This document shows positions 53,423 to 64,000 of a stretch of DNA of 64,000 nt, piece by piece. This DNA is from Ornithodoros turicata. Taxonomy: Eukaryota > Arthropoda > Arachnida > Ixodida > Argasidae. Numbering within the stretch: position 1 is the first letter of the stretch; each line of letters begins with the position of its first letter. The translations under genes were made by a program, and so were the position numbers. The stretch spans positions 930,001 through 994,000 of the forward strand of contig NW_026999348.1 in assembly GCF_037126465.1 (NCBI RefSeq). The letters run 5' to 3'. Below the pieces are notes generated by a model. It saw only the letters and a list, made by a program, of their open reading frames with translations. It was not told where the DNA came from and searched no databases.

Positions 53423-55189
53423 CACTCTTAAAAATAAGGTCGGTGCGCTTACTAACTAAAAACTAAACACTTACTTGTCACACCAGCCACTAAGATCTTA
53501 GTAACCGTAGGTAGTAAAAGTGGCAGTAGGAACCTTTACTAATTGAAGAGGCTAGTAAAGAGCACTGCCTTCAGCAGTAGGTCTTAGCTGATAGCACTGC
53601 CTTTGGCTAGTAAAAGCGCGACCTTCACTTAGTGAAAATTACAAAGTGTACACAGGGAAAAAAGAAAGAAAAAAGCACACATGGCTTGCGTATAATTTCG
53701 GAAAAAGAGAATGCTAAAGTTTTTTTCAGCGCCAATATATTTCACAACTTGTATATAGAAGTAGTAAAAACATACGAAGATCTGTCACCTCTGGCTGTGG
53801 TTGTGTGTGTGTGGGAGGGGGGGTGTACTCGGGGGATACAGCGCCTACACAAACTCATATTCGCAAAGCATGGGTGTGAACGAAAAAGGACAGCTCTTCC
53901 TAGCAGATCTTTAGAAAAAATCTTCCCGGAAACAACACCGCAAGCGATGTTGCCCCGACGACCGTTTTACGGGCCGCGCATTCCAAGACACGCCCCACCC
54001 GGGGGCGGACCGTGTTATCACTTGATCACTTTGATCTTAGCCAAAAGGCCGAGATCTTTAGAAAAAATCTTCCCGGAAACAACACCGCAAGCGATGCTGC
54101 CCCGACGACCGTTTTACGGGCCGCGCATTCCAAGACACGGCCCACCCGGGGGCGGACCGTGTTATCACTTGATCACTTTGATCTTAGCCAAAAGGCCGAG
54201 ATCTTTAGAAAAAATCTTCCCGGAAACAACACCGCAAGCGATGCTGCCCCGACGACCGTTTTACGGGCCGCGCATTCCAAGACACGCCCCACCCGGGGGC
54301 GGACCGTGTTATCACTTGATCACTTTGATCTTAGCCAAAAGGCCGAGATCTTTAGAAAAATCTTCCCGGAAACAACACCGCAAGCGATGCTGCCCCGACG
54401 ACCGTTTTACGGGCCGCGCATTCCAAGACACGGCCACCCGGGGGCGGACCGTGTTATCACTTGATCACTTTGATCTTAGCCAAAAGGCGAGATCTTTAGA
54501 AAAAATCTTCCCGGAAACAACACCGCAAGCGATGCTGCCCCGACGACCGTTTTACGGGCCGCGCATTCCAAGGACACGCCCCACCCGGGGGCGGACCGTG
54601 TTATCACTTGATCACTTTGATCTTAGCCAAAAGGCCGAGATCTTTAGAAAAATCTTCCCGGAAACAACACCGCAAGCGATGCTGCCCCGACGACCGTTTT
54701 ACGGGCCGCGCATTCCAAGACACTGCTGACAAGGCTGAGATTGCCATTTGCTTGACAACAGATACTGATATAATGTATAATGCCCCGCATCTTCTGAGAT
54801 TACGAAGTCGCCACCAGCCGCGAAGCGACTTCTTGGGTGTGGATGCGCGCATACGGTTGTCTCAGGAGCAAATAATACGCTGCCGTAAGTCTCCTCCCGT
54901 ATTGAATAAAATGCTACTCTACTGACACATGTGTTTTTAAATCAAATTACCGTTTAACTCGGATAATATCGCCTCCATCACAAATTAACCGGCATAAAAT
55001 AACATGTAGCAAACATAAGTATCGATCAAGTAACAGCTAGTAAGCAAAACTTTCTGGCTAGTAACGGCAGTATTTACTGCTTTCCACAACTCTTAGCTAG
55101 TACTCAGCTAGTGACCAACTAGTAACGCACTACGAGGGTAGTAACCGCAGTCGTTACTACCTTTTTACTAGCCCATTTTTCTAAGAGCG
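53423..55189. mobile_element. CACTCTTA-ended element built of TAGTAA/TTACTA iterations
   Basis: Left end CACTCTTAAAAATAAGG, right end complement CGCTCTTAGAAAAATGGGC. Subterminal zones (53440-53640, 55020-55170) carry many TAGTAA/TTACTA words. The U2-like tandem array lies inside. TA lies close to both ends. No protein. Confidence 0.65.
53905..54723 (-). repeat. 147 bp tandem array carrying U2 snRNA-like segments
   Basis: About 5.6 units (starts 53905, 54052, 54199, 54346, 54490, 54638), more than 95 percent alike. On the minus strand five units contain CTCGGCCTTTTGGCTAAGATCAAAGTG, the 27 bases after the first seven of U2 snRNA. The branch-site pairing segment (GUAGUA) that should follow is replaced by other sequence, so no functional U2 is encoded. 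The rest of the unit is GC-rich and unassigned. The unit length is a multiple of three, which explains a long but meaningless open frame. Confidence 0.8.
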
Positions 55190-55355
55190 GTAGCGCACGA
55201 TGTGTTGCCTGGAAACCGAGAGCACACGACGGTATATGTACCTCCATGTTGGCGTGTGATTGAGTGTTTACAATTCTTCAAATGACGCAACGATGAATAG
55301 AGGTATCGTAAAGTCAGGTCACGACAATACTGCGAGACGGGTGCAATGATATCTT

Positions 55356-57092
55356 TTACTGCGTGAGGGCCGGATTTGAACTGAACGAACTACCGCCACC
55401 AACCGTCAGCACGAGCAAAGCAGAGGAAGGGTTCGTCGCCGTCAGCAGGTGCCGGTACAAGCCCCCCCTTCCACAGATCGGAGGTTGACGAAGGTAGGGC
55501 AGGAAGACGTGGCGGAAGTCGGCACGTTTGTGAAAAGGCGGGGTCGTCACCGCGCATTCCGGATAGGTAGCAAGCGGGGAAGGTGCGAACTTGCGGAGAG
55601 TCTGGAACCCAATGAACGCATCCCCGAGCGGTAGGGCAGCTTGCAGGAGTGAAGGCGAGGAGACAGACGCCGAGAGGTCGGTGCTGCGGAAGTGTCGAGG
55701 AACGCCGGCTTGACGCGGTCGATGGACACGATCCCAAGGCGATCCGGAAATTTTAGGGTAAGTGTCTTGTCTTGCCGTGAGTGTACCAGGAAGGGGCCGT
55801 CGTAGGGAGGCTGGAATAGTCGGCGGATGGCGTCCTGGCGAAGAAGACATGGTGTGGCGGTGTTGTTCTGGGTGGTTGTTCTGTGTAGGTCTGGGTGCAC
55901 GAGTAATTTGACAAGAAGATGAATGCGTGGAGTTGGTAAGCGAAACTCAGGCGCCTGTTCTTGGGGACGTGTGGTTAAGTGAAGAGGGTCCGGCGCGGCC
56001 TGGTCTAGAGTCGCGGCGTCAAAGAACTACCCTGGGTTGCGCAGGGCGTACCCGAAGACGAGGGTGGATGGTACAACGCCACAATTTACCTTGGAGGTTG
56101 CAAGGATGCTGAGAAGAGCGCTCTACCCAATGGGTCCTCAGTGGCGCGCAAGGCGGTCTTCAGCGTGCGATGGAACCGCTCAACGAGTCCGTTCGCGCTT
56201 GGGTGTAGGCCGTGGTGAAGTGATGACGAGCACCAAGGGAATCTGCAGACGTCAGCGAAGAGGGGGGACATGAATTGCCGTCGCGAGTTCCAAAACGCGG
56301 CACCCAGGAGAACAGGAATGCCAGAGCGGTTGTCTAGCCGCGATATCCTTGATAGGGACTGCTTCTTGCCACCGGGTGTAACTGTCAGTACAGGTGAAGA
56401 GGTCAGCGTGGCCGGCAGACGTAGGAAGTCCAACCAGATCCAAGTGGACATGACGGAAGCGGGCATTAGGGGTGGGAAATGGTAACGAAGGGATGTCGTG
56501 TGGAGCTGGATCTTGGAACGCTGGCAGGCCAAGCAATTCCGATCCCAGTGGCGGATGTCACGATTCATGGACGGCCACACGAAGTGGGAGCCGATGAGGT
56601 ACTGCGTGAACTTGATGCCGGGGTGATGAAGGGAGTGGTAGCGGTTGAAAATGTGGCGACGGAAGTCACAGGGGACAAGAGGACGCGGCTTTGCCGCAGA
56701 GGTGTCGCATAACAAGAGGCTCGAGGTTCCGGCATAGGGAAGCTTGTGGACGTCTGAAAAATGGGACGAATGTCGGGGTCGTTCGCTTGCAGTCGATGTT
56801 TGGGGATAGATTGTGGGTCCTGCCCGCAATGTGAGCTCGAGAGAGAGAGCGTCCGCAACGACATTAGCGTTACCGGGAATGTGCCTGATGTCGGTCGTAA
56901 ATTCGGCGATGTTGGCGAGGTGAGAGATTTCTCGAGGCGAGTGAGAAAACAGAGGCAGACGTGAGTGCGTAGGTAATAGAGGTTGTGGACAGTGTAAACG
57001 ATGAACTGGCGTCATTCGAAAAGGTGACGGAAATGTTTGATAGCCAGGTACACCGCCAACAGATCGCATCCGAAAGGGCTGTTACCGTGCTT
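55356..57092 (-). pseudogene. Ty3-3 Pol, 3' half (RNase H, integrase)
   Basis: Minus-strand frames in order: CDLLAVYLAIKHFRH (about 57060), SPREISHLANIAEFTTDIRHIPGN (about 56920), the integrase finger HSLHHPG...HFVWPSMNRDIRHW...CLACQRSK (about 56640-56500), and a core with VHLDLVG and GLVERFHRTLK (about 56440 and 56180). The C-terminal tail reads PPYDGPFLVHSR and SIDRVKPAFLD (about 55790-55700). Several frame changes. Continues upstream at 59788. Confidence 0.82.
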
Positions 57093-59021
57093 CACTCTTA
57101 AACCCGTACCTTTTATTGTAACTTTTAGAAACATGAACGTCTATGTAGACGTAGATTTCGAGATTTATTATAGGTTACACACTGTAACGTATATTTAGAG
57201 GTTAAAAAGCGACCAAAGTCATGTCTTTACAACACGAATAGAAGTGACATCTCGGAAAAAAAACAAAAACAGCTTGTTGTAACCTATAAATGTACCCTTT
57301 ACTCCGACACTGTAACTTCTAAGCAAGATTTCCAACGACTATTTCTTTGTTAGGTTCTTGTCATTTGTTTTTCTTCTGTTTTGCAGCATAATGCCGCGTT
57401 TCAGCCCACACTCGCGACTACAGTTGCGAATCTACGTGCACGCTTTTATTTTTATATCTGTTTCAGCGTCATCTGTGTCGACTACATATTATCACTGCTG
57501 TATCAACATGGATTGTAAGTTTGCAGTCTGGCATACTGTTAGCATGTTTCTTTCTACAGGGTGGAAAACCATTCCAATGCCGCAACCACCAAGATTTCCG
57601 CATTTCCGACAGTTTCTATGTCGCTGCGTAGCCGATCCTGGTCAGCCACACTGAGAGCGGTTTCCTTGAAACTCCGAACGCCTCAACATGCGTCCGTTGA
57701 CAGGTGCAATCTGTTATCATCGTCAATGTCATCGCGTTCATCATAGCGCCGTCAGGAACAACGGGGAATGCGAGATGTCGCTACCAACAAAGGATATTTT
57801 CGGTGTTCTGAGGGAAGTGTAGTGAGTGCGAAGATTGCAAGAATACATAACCGAAAACGAACATCATCCACCTGAAGCTCTGGTTCAACACATTCACTGG
57901 GTAAGTGTACATTTTATGCTATGTACGTGCATTCTTTTGATAGCAAGAGATGTTAGCGCATGTTTGTTGTGATTATCGCAAGCGTTCTGCGGTCCTGCAT
58001 ATGAACGCCACTTACGCTTGCTACTTTTCGGGTCTTACTTGGTCGCCAAGTCAATACACCAGCGTGCATTTTGCGAGACTGCGGATATATTCATCGATAT
58101 CTATAATTCGCAGCTTCCTACTTGTTATATTCTTACGATGTTCTAAGACTCAGTCGCGGAACGAATGCCTTCCCGCATTTATGATGTTCTCTCAGTGTAT
58201 CTTGTGCTTTCTACGGATGTAATTCAGCAAAACATTATTTCGTCCACGTTGCTGCTAAATGCAGATGGAAGACTCTGCATTGTTCCAAATAGAGGTACAC
58301 AACGCAACAAGTTTTACCATATTGATGATGATAATTAGTGGTTTGATGGCGCAGCGACAACGAGTGTTGTCTTATTGCTAGCCTCCGATTTCATGTATGT
58401 AACGGTCAGATCACATTTCGTACGTACTTGCTGCTAGGTATAATGCTAAGTATCATGTTTTGCAGATGGAGCAGAATTAGTTGCTGTAAAAAAGGCCGCG
58501 TCTTGTGATTCATGCGCCACACGACACATTGATAGAGAAAAATATGTGATCTTTTTCCATTTGTGGTGGCGCTTCCCTGCTTGAAAGGTGTTCCATAAAA
58601 TTCTATGTAGTGCTCGAGGTTATTTATTGGCTACCTGCTATTGTCTTCATCCCAGGAAGTTTTTCGGGAGAGGCTGGGGAGGGCTCATCAGAAAGCAGTA
58701 TATGAAGAAATAACGTATTGAATGGTTCCGTAATGTTGCTCTCGATGCCCAAACTTTTGTTCCCAGGATCCCACATGCACGTTCACATGCCGTCACCAGC
58801 GAAATGGAGTACTTCACAAACTGGTCCCAGAGCGCCTCCCACGCTGCAGTGTCTCCTGCGTTACTCTACACTCATGTTTCCCAAGGTTGTGTGCGTTTTA
58901 TGTAATGTTGTATCGCCTTTTGCAACGCAAAGGAGGGATAAATATTTTTTGCTCCGTTTCGTTGTGTGAATTGAACTATCGTTGTGTCAATCGTTGTGTC
59001 GTTGTGAACTTTCGTTGTGTT

Positions 59022-59072
59022 AATTGAACTATTTTTGCTAAGCTGAACATGCTTAGCAAAAATAGTTCAATT
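59022..59072. repeat. Perfect 22 bp hairpin
   Basis: AATTGAACTATTTTTGCTAAGC, a 7 base loop, then the exact complement. It follows several GTTGTGT repeats. Could be a snap-back relic or a small hairpin RNA. Confidence 0.8.
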
Positions 59073-59371
59073 GTTCTCACTCGTTGGCTTCCTCGCACTT
59101 TTATGCATTGCTTCTCACTTAGACGATAGTTTTTCTTTCCACATATTTTTGGTTAAAACGACCATGGCTTCTCCTCACATCAGAATCGCTCTTGTGCCTG
59201 TGTAGCTTTCTTGTGTAGCCTTTCAAGTGTTCGTAACATCAGGCGTGATACAAGACCTCTAAATAGACTTCTGTTTTTGTAATATACATATATGCAAGAT
59301 CTCCTTTTCTGTTGGTGCATTTTAGTACCTTGGTGTGTTCTGTAAATACCTGTCGATGTCCGCACAATGTA

Positions 59372-59574
59372 CAGGGTGTTTGTTTTTATTCGCATCAGAG
59401 CAGCGCTCATTTGGCAGGCGGGTTATGTTAATTTTCGCAAATTAACCCATCCGTAGTTACAAACATTTCCTGACGGCATGTGTTCGTAACTATAGGTCGA
59501 TCAATTAGCAAAAATTCACATAACCAACCTGCCAAATGAGCGCTACTCTATTGAGAATAAAAATGAACATCCTG
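59372..59574. mobile_element. 203 bp Tc1/mariner-type MITE
   Basis: CAGGGTGTTTGTTTTTATT...AGCGCTCATTTGGCAGG with complementary right side ending ATGAACATCCTG. TA flanks both ends (59370-59371, 59575-59576). No coding capacity. Confidence 0.75.
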
Positions 59575-59787
59575 TATAAAAAGCAGCACGTTGGCGTAAC
59601 CTTTACGAGCAGGTGCTGGATTGAAGGCCGTAACCTTTAATTAGTGGGTTTCCTTGTAACTTTTATAAAAGGTACTGCCCATGGGCCCCTACAAGTACCC
59701 TCTGCAGAGGGTACTTGTAACTCCTAAAATAGAGTTAAAGATAATGCGATTTTTTACCCTTTACTAAAGTGTACTGAGTTAAGAGTG

Positions 59788-60660
59788 TTCGGCGGACTTG
59801 AGGCGTTTAGAAAAGAAACCCAGCGGGTATAAATGATCGTGCGGGCTCAGGCGCAGAGCGGCCGCAACGGCTTCTGAAGAAGCATCCACGAAGAGTGCGA
59901 GTAACGAGTCTGGGATGAGATGAGCCAAGAGTGAGGCGTAGGCGATGTCTCGCTTTATCTTATGGAGCTTGGTTTTCGACGGACCGCCAGGACGATCAAG
60001 CAAATGACAGAGCGGTTTGATGGAGTGCGCGCTGTGCGGTATGAACCGGCAGTAAAAATTTACTAAGCTCAGAAATTGGCGAGATTTCCGCCGTGTGGTA
60101 CGGCGGGGAAAGTGATCAATGGCGTCAACCTTCTGGCGCAGAGGGGCGATGTCAGAACAGTGAATGCGATGGCCGAGGAAAGTGAGGGAAGGAACACAAA
60201 GTTCTCACTTAGCGGTACTGATGGCTATGCCATGTTGACGTAGACCCTGGAACAACTGCCGAAGGTGTTCGGCGTGTTCCTCAGGAGCTGAACTGCCCAC
60301 GAGAATATCGTCGAGGTAGGCGAAACAATAAGACATACCACGAAAGACCTCATCAATGAATCGCTGAAACGTTTGAGAGACGTTCCGGAGGCCGAAGGGC
60401 ATTCGAACATATTCCGAGAGGCCGGACAGGGCCGTTGTTGCGGTCTTCGGAATGTCGCTCGGCTTCACGGGAATTTGGTGGTAAGCCTTGATTAGATCTA
60501 TCTTGGAAAAGTGTGAGTCGCCGTGGAGATTTGCGGCGAGGTCGTGAAGATGTGGTAAAGTGTAACGGTCGGTTACGGCGACAGCATTGAGCGGCCGATA
60601 ATCACCACATCGTCGCCAGGTCGCCGGGCACCATATGCAATGCCGATGCCCCTGGTGCCC
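59788..60660 (-). pseudogene. Ty3-3 Pol, RT part
   Basis: Minus strand: CGDYRPLNAVAVTDRYTLPH (about 60600), [40 protein letters not shown], catalytic YLDDIL (about 60310), then LFVDASSEAVAAAL and FFSKRLKSAE (to 59788). Gag, protease and the start of RT are absent. Frameshifts occur at about 60205 and 60003. Clearly a different family from Ty3-1 and Ty3-2. Confidence 0.82.
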
Positions 60661-60729
60661 GCTTGCGAAGTGCCTACGAACTGCCTACGGAGTGTGGTGG
60701 TGCCGTCGTCGTCGTCGTCGCCGTCAGAG

Positions 60730-61527
60730 CAGGGCTGTGCACGTTACCCCAAAAAATGAACTAAGTATATTCGTTGTCCGTTCGAAAAAATAGTAACTAG
60801 ATACGTTACCCGCTACTAACAAATGAAAGGAACGCATTCTCCTTACTTGGAAGTAAGAGATTTCTATACATTACATTTGTATGCCAGACAGCAGAAATAC
60901 AAAAGCATCGCCTCCTTTTTTTAGGTGATCCATGTTTTGTTTATCTCCTTTTCCCTTGTCTTTTTCTTTCCTTTTTCTTTTCTTTTTTGTTTTTAGGAAT
61001 AGCAAGTCGGCCTAAGCCGGTCTAACCCTTCCCCACTTTTTTTTACTAAACATTCCCCTTTCTCACCCTACACGTACACAAAAGAGCAGAGTTGAAGGCT
61101 GTGATCCGTAACAGGGATGTTCAGGACGGCGTTCATTCACAAGGCGGCCTCCACATGGTAATTCACATGACTTCCCGAGTAGGGGACCGGGCAGAGAGAA
61201 TAAGTACTAAAGGCCCTGAGCAGAGTGAATGCTTGAAAAGAGAAACCGAACGAATACATTGGGTGTTCCGAAACACTGTGGATTTTTCCGCGCGTTTCAG
61301 CCTCATGGCATACCGCCATGTTCGCGTGAAAAACCACAACCAGCGGTCGTGGTTGGCGACAGCGAGAGAGAGAGAGAGAGAGAAAAAAGAACGAGTAACT
61401 TGCAGCGACGCGTTTCCAATTTTTTTTAACTAAGTACGTTATTAGTTGCATTTTTTTAGAAAGTAACTCGTTATTTAGTTACCAACTAGAGTAACGCGTT
61501 CTTTGTAACGCGTTGCGTACAGCTCTG
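60730..61527. mobile_element. 798 bp hAT-type MITE
   Basis: Ends CAGGGCTGTGCACGTTACC and complement CAGAGCTGTACGCAACGCGTTAC. The 8 bp flanks CGTCAGAG (60722-60729) and CATCAGAG (61528-61535) match at seven of eight positions, as a hAT target duplication should. Subterminal GTAAC/GTTAC words are abundant. No transposase. Confidence 0.8.
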
Positions 61528-61535
61528 CATCAGAG

Positions 61536-63890
61536 CCAGAAAGAAAGTGAACTGTACTTGACGACCTGACACTTAGAGCAAGTACTAAACACAACACCGC
61601 AGAAAGCAAGGCGTGTCATACAAATGACGGGCCGAAGAATATTGCACGGAATATTGCCTAGTTTCTGTGCAACCATTTTAAGCCATATCCTACCGACCAG
61701 TGTAAGTTCGCAATTTCTTCTCGCTGCTTCTAGAATGCTCACCGACATAAAGCAGACGACATTATGCTTGCCTCCGCGTTCGCGTCTGATTGCGTGCTAC
61801 CATTCCACAAAACACGTAAGAATGGACAGAGGTATCTGGATGGCTGTATTCTAGTCGCCCGAATCCGGAAAGAGTTCGTCTTGTTTATTAAGGCTGCATC
61901 CGTTACGAAGGATAAGTATTGAACAATAACTTGTAAGTAGAATTACGAAACATAGAAGAACGATATTTCACCGGTAACTGAATAGCTGCAGTTCTGCAGA
62001 GTTCTCACCTCCTTTAATCGACCTTCACTGGATCGCTGAAAAACCTGCTTCTCGACACCAATAAGCTTTCTTGTATAAATGAGTATCAGAAGGAGGGGTG
62101 CAATTCCACGCGGTTCGTCCTACGTATTAAAATCGCTCGAAGGCGAATATTACTCCTACATATTTACTCCTCAATATGGCTCTGCAAATAGCAATTGTAG
62201 ACTTAAACGAATAATTGTATTTTATATCGGGAACAAGCAAGTTATGTACCCGAATCAAATACGGTGTGAACAGTTATCAATTCATTAATAGATAATTAAT
62301 CGGCTACTTCGTATCTCGCAACATGTCGATCGTATAATTTGCAGCTTCTGTGTATGGAAACGTCTGACAAAACTACGACGGTGTGCCAAATTGAGTTATT
62401 ATAGGAATTCATACGACTTCTAGTGCTTTCGAAATGTGTCCGAAGACCTTGCCCCACCTGTAGTTCGTGTTATGTCTCCAACGAGCAAAAGATAGGGCTC
62501 TTTCTAGACATCTCTATTGTTCGTCTGCCAACACCATTGAAATGCACAGTAGGTGACTTACAATTGAAGATACGCCTAAAAAGATAAGTAACAAAGACTG
62601 ATATTATGCTAATCTTCTTGTTTGCGTCGCGGGACGAGCCGTGCCCCTGCTCATGAACAACGTTATAGCATGTGTAATGGAAGAGATGTACCGGGACAAC
62701 GATTCCTCTCTAGCTGAAGCTGGTGAGGTGTCCGTGACTGAGAGAAGGCTGGTTTTATTCACTCAGCTTCTTACTCATTGGACTACATCTCATTTCGACG
62801 GGAACATTGTTTGCGTGTCGGCAGACGCTGTTACTGGTGCAATACGCCATTCTTTGTATGTCTTTCGGGGGGGGGGGGAGCTTAGGAGTCGCATCCTCGT
62901 ACATGTAATGAAATATTTTATTTGCAAACACAAGTCAAACCAATGTTATGTTAACGAAAGAATGTGGCACGATACCATCGAACCATTGCCAACGCAATCT
63001 CGGGTTTTTCCGGGACAAGGTCGTTGTCTTGGAAGCAATCCTGAAACAGAAAACCAGGAGTAGAGAAACTCGTTGCAATTTCCAACGGCTAATGTGAGTT
63101 GCGGTTTATGCAAGTGTTACATGTGTATCAACTTCAAGACTCTTAGACTCCACTCCCTTAACAGCCATCGCGAAAACAAGGAAATGAGCGTACGCTATTA
63201 GTGTGTTGTGAGGCAGCTGGTGAGGAACGTTAGGAGGAATTATTGATTACACGATCCTGGCGAGAAATTAAACAGCTGGTGATTATTCATCAGTTCTGGT
63301 TCGCGATTGTGCAAACATTGGGTTTGCATCGGGTTCTCAAATTTCGTGACTGATCGGGAAAAAAAATCTTGGGACAATAAAAACAGACGCGATCCTGGAT
63401 TTCGGTATTTCCGAACAGTAGCTCGAGCCAATCGGTGCTAAGAAGAGGCTCAGAATGAGCACGCTCAGCCATCTATCTGAATCACCCCCTTTGACGTCTT
63501 CCCTTATCAACATCTGATCTTACAGCTGCAGTCACGACGTTGTCGTTAACTATGAAGCCAACAATGGCAACTTCTTTATTCCATTAACCCACCACTTCCC
63601 ATCAAAACTCAAACTCGTGAAACAGAGGTCTCACGCACTCGCAGCAGGTAACATGAATTCGTCATTTTCTCGCGAAAGCCCATTTCCGTCGGGGCAGAAG
63701 ACGCCACAGCAAAAATAAAATAATATAAATTGGGTGTCACCTTAGTGCTCCTTTTTTGCCCCTGGTCCTACAGTCTAAGATACCTACAGCCGACCATTAT
63801 ATCATGCACGAGCACACTTCAAACAGCAGATGCCACTCAAAAGCAATCCGTTCATCCATCTAGCAGCACAGAAAAAGGGTGTCCAGATTC
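61536..63890. other. Unassigned sequence
   Basis: No gene or repeat recognised. An open frame at 62641-63063 contains a poly-G tract (62868) and no known motif. I do not support it as a gene. Confidence 0.35.
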
Positions 63891-63902
63891 CAAAATTCTT
63901 AC

Positions 63903-63956
63903 TTTAACTGCGTGTATGAGGTTCTCGTAATCCATAGTCGTATTCTTGACATAGTG
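63903..63956 (-). CDS. Candidate 54 bp host exon, unknown gene
   Basis: On the minus strand a pyrimidine-rich tract and TTTTGCAG acceptor precede exactly 18 codons (HYVKNTTMDYENLIHAVK), followed by a GTAAGA donor. The length is a multiple of three and the codons are stop-free, as in a phase-0 cassette exon. No repeat similarity seen. I cannot name the gene. If real, the minus strand of the window would lie partly in its introns. Confidence 0.4.
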
Positions 63957-64000
63957 CTGCAAAACCAAACAATTACCTTTGGATTATTACTGTGGGATGA

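Larger units (their letters stand above)
57093..59787. mobile_element. CACTCTTA-ended element built of GTAACCTTT/AAAGGTAC iterations
   Basis: Left CACTCTTAAACCCGTACC, right complement CACTCTTAACTCAGTACAC. TT flanks both ends (57091-57092, 59788-59789). GTAACTTT, GGTAC and GTAACCT words recur near both ends. It splits Ty3-3 RNase H. Interior 57330-59350 has short open frames and splice-like signals but no recognised gene. Confidence 0.7.

Noticed and set aside
54027..54639. Functional U2 snRNA genes.
   Set aside because: Only 27 bases match. The branch-site pairing segment, Sm site and 3' stem-loops of U2 are absent.
53632..54729. A 365-codon open frame with a repeated Arg/Pro-rich peptide.
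   Set aside because: It is produced by the 147 bp tandem array, whose length is divisible by three. The opposite strand is the meaningful one (U2-like). No start context or homology.
57358..58222. Transposase exons inside the CACTCTTA element (acceptor-like tttgcag and tctacag signals).
   Set aside because: The open segments are short and show no DDE or zinc-finger pattern.
62641..63063. 140-codon open frame.
   Set aside because: It spans a poly-G run, has no recognisable domain and no splice or promoter context.

Overview
The window reads as non-coding, transposon-saturated DNA of an arthropod, most likely a chelicerate such as a hard tick. This is an inference from three things: a (CCTAA)n interstitial array (the arthropod telomere motif TTAGG) at 13361-13414, CsRn1-type Ty3 elements, and the mix of CR1/Jockey-like LINEs, a Penelope-like element, a Maverick and many short inverted-repeat elements. 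No complete host gene is visible. One convincing candidate host exon (54 bp, with both splice sites) lies at 63903-63956 on the minus strand, so much of the window may be intronic or intergenic.

Layout. 1-2.5 kb: nothing recognised. 2.5-6.4 kb: a nearly full LINE (LINE-A, minus) with ORF1 and a broken ORF2. 6.6-15.2 kb: a large decayed inverted duplication. Its left arm is interrupted by a second LINE (LINE-B) and its centre is a palindromic Penelope-like dimer with hammerhead-like motifs. 15.2-18.6 kb: unassigned, with one snap-back palindrome. 18.6-30.8 kb: a LINE ORF1 with a 2A-like motif (LINE-C), split by a 6 kb TIR element that itself holds a Tigger and a foldback element, and split again at the adjacent site by an LTR retrotransposon (Ty3-1). 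31-35.8 kb: a MITE, then a LINE zinc-finger region (LINE-D) cut by a second LTR element (Ty3-2) with a clean 4 bp target duplication.

35.9-45.3 kb is a Maverick/Polinton deletion derivative. It has long terminal inverted repeats, an ATPase, a small conserved basic protein, a chromodomain integrase, a minor-capsid-like gene fused to the start of the protein-primed DNA polymerase, and a polymerase lacking its central region. Every large gene carries frameshifts or deletions, so it is a molecular fossil. No major capsid protein or maturation protease was seen.

45.3-64 kb: small TIR elements, a LINE piece inverted on itself, a CpG-rich stretch at about 48.2-49.5 kb, a 147 bp tandem array whose unit carries the first part of U2 snRNA, a third Ty3 element (minus) split by a TIR element, a hAT-type MITE with an 8 bp target duplication, and about 2.4 kb of unassigned sequence before the candidate exon.

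A recurring theme is a set of non-autonomous elements, each built from its own short motif repeated in both orientations (GGTGT, CTGGTG, GGTAGAA, TAGTAA, GTAACCTTT, TAGACGTCTA). Three of them share the same terminal CACTCTTA or CACTCTAA. The nesting order of the insertions can be read from target duplications and restored reading frames.
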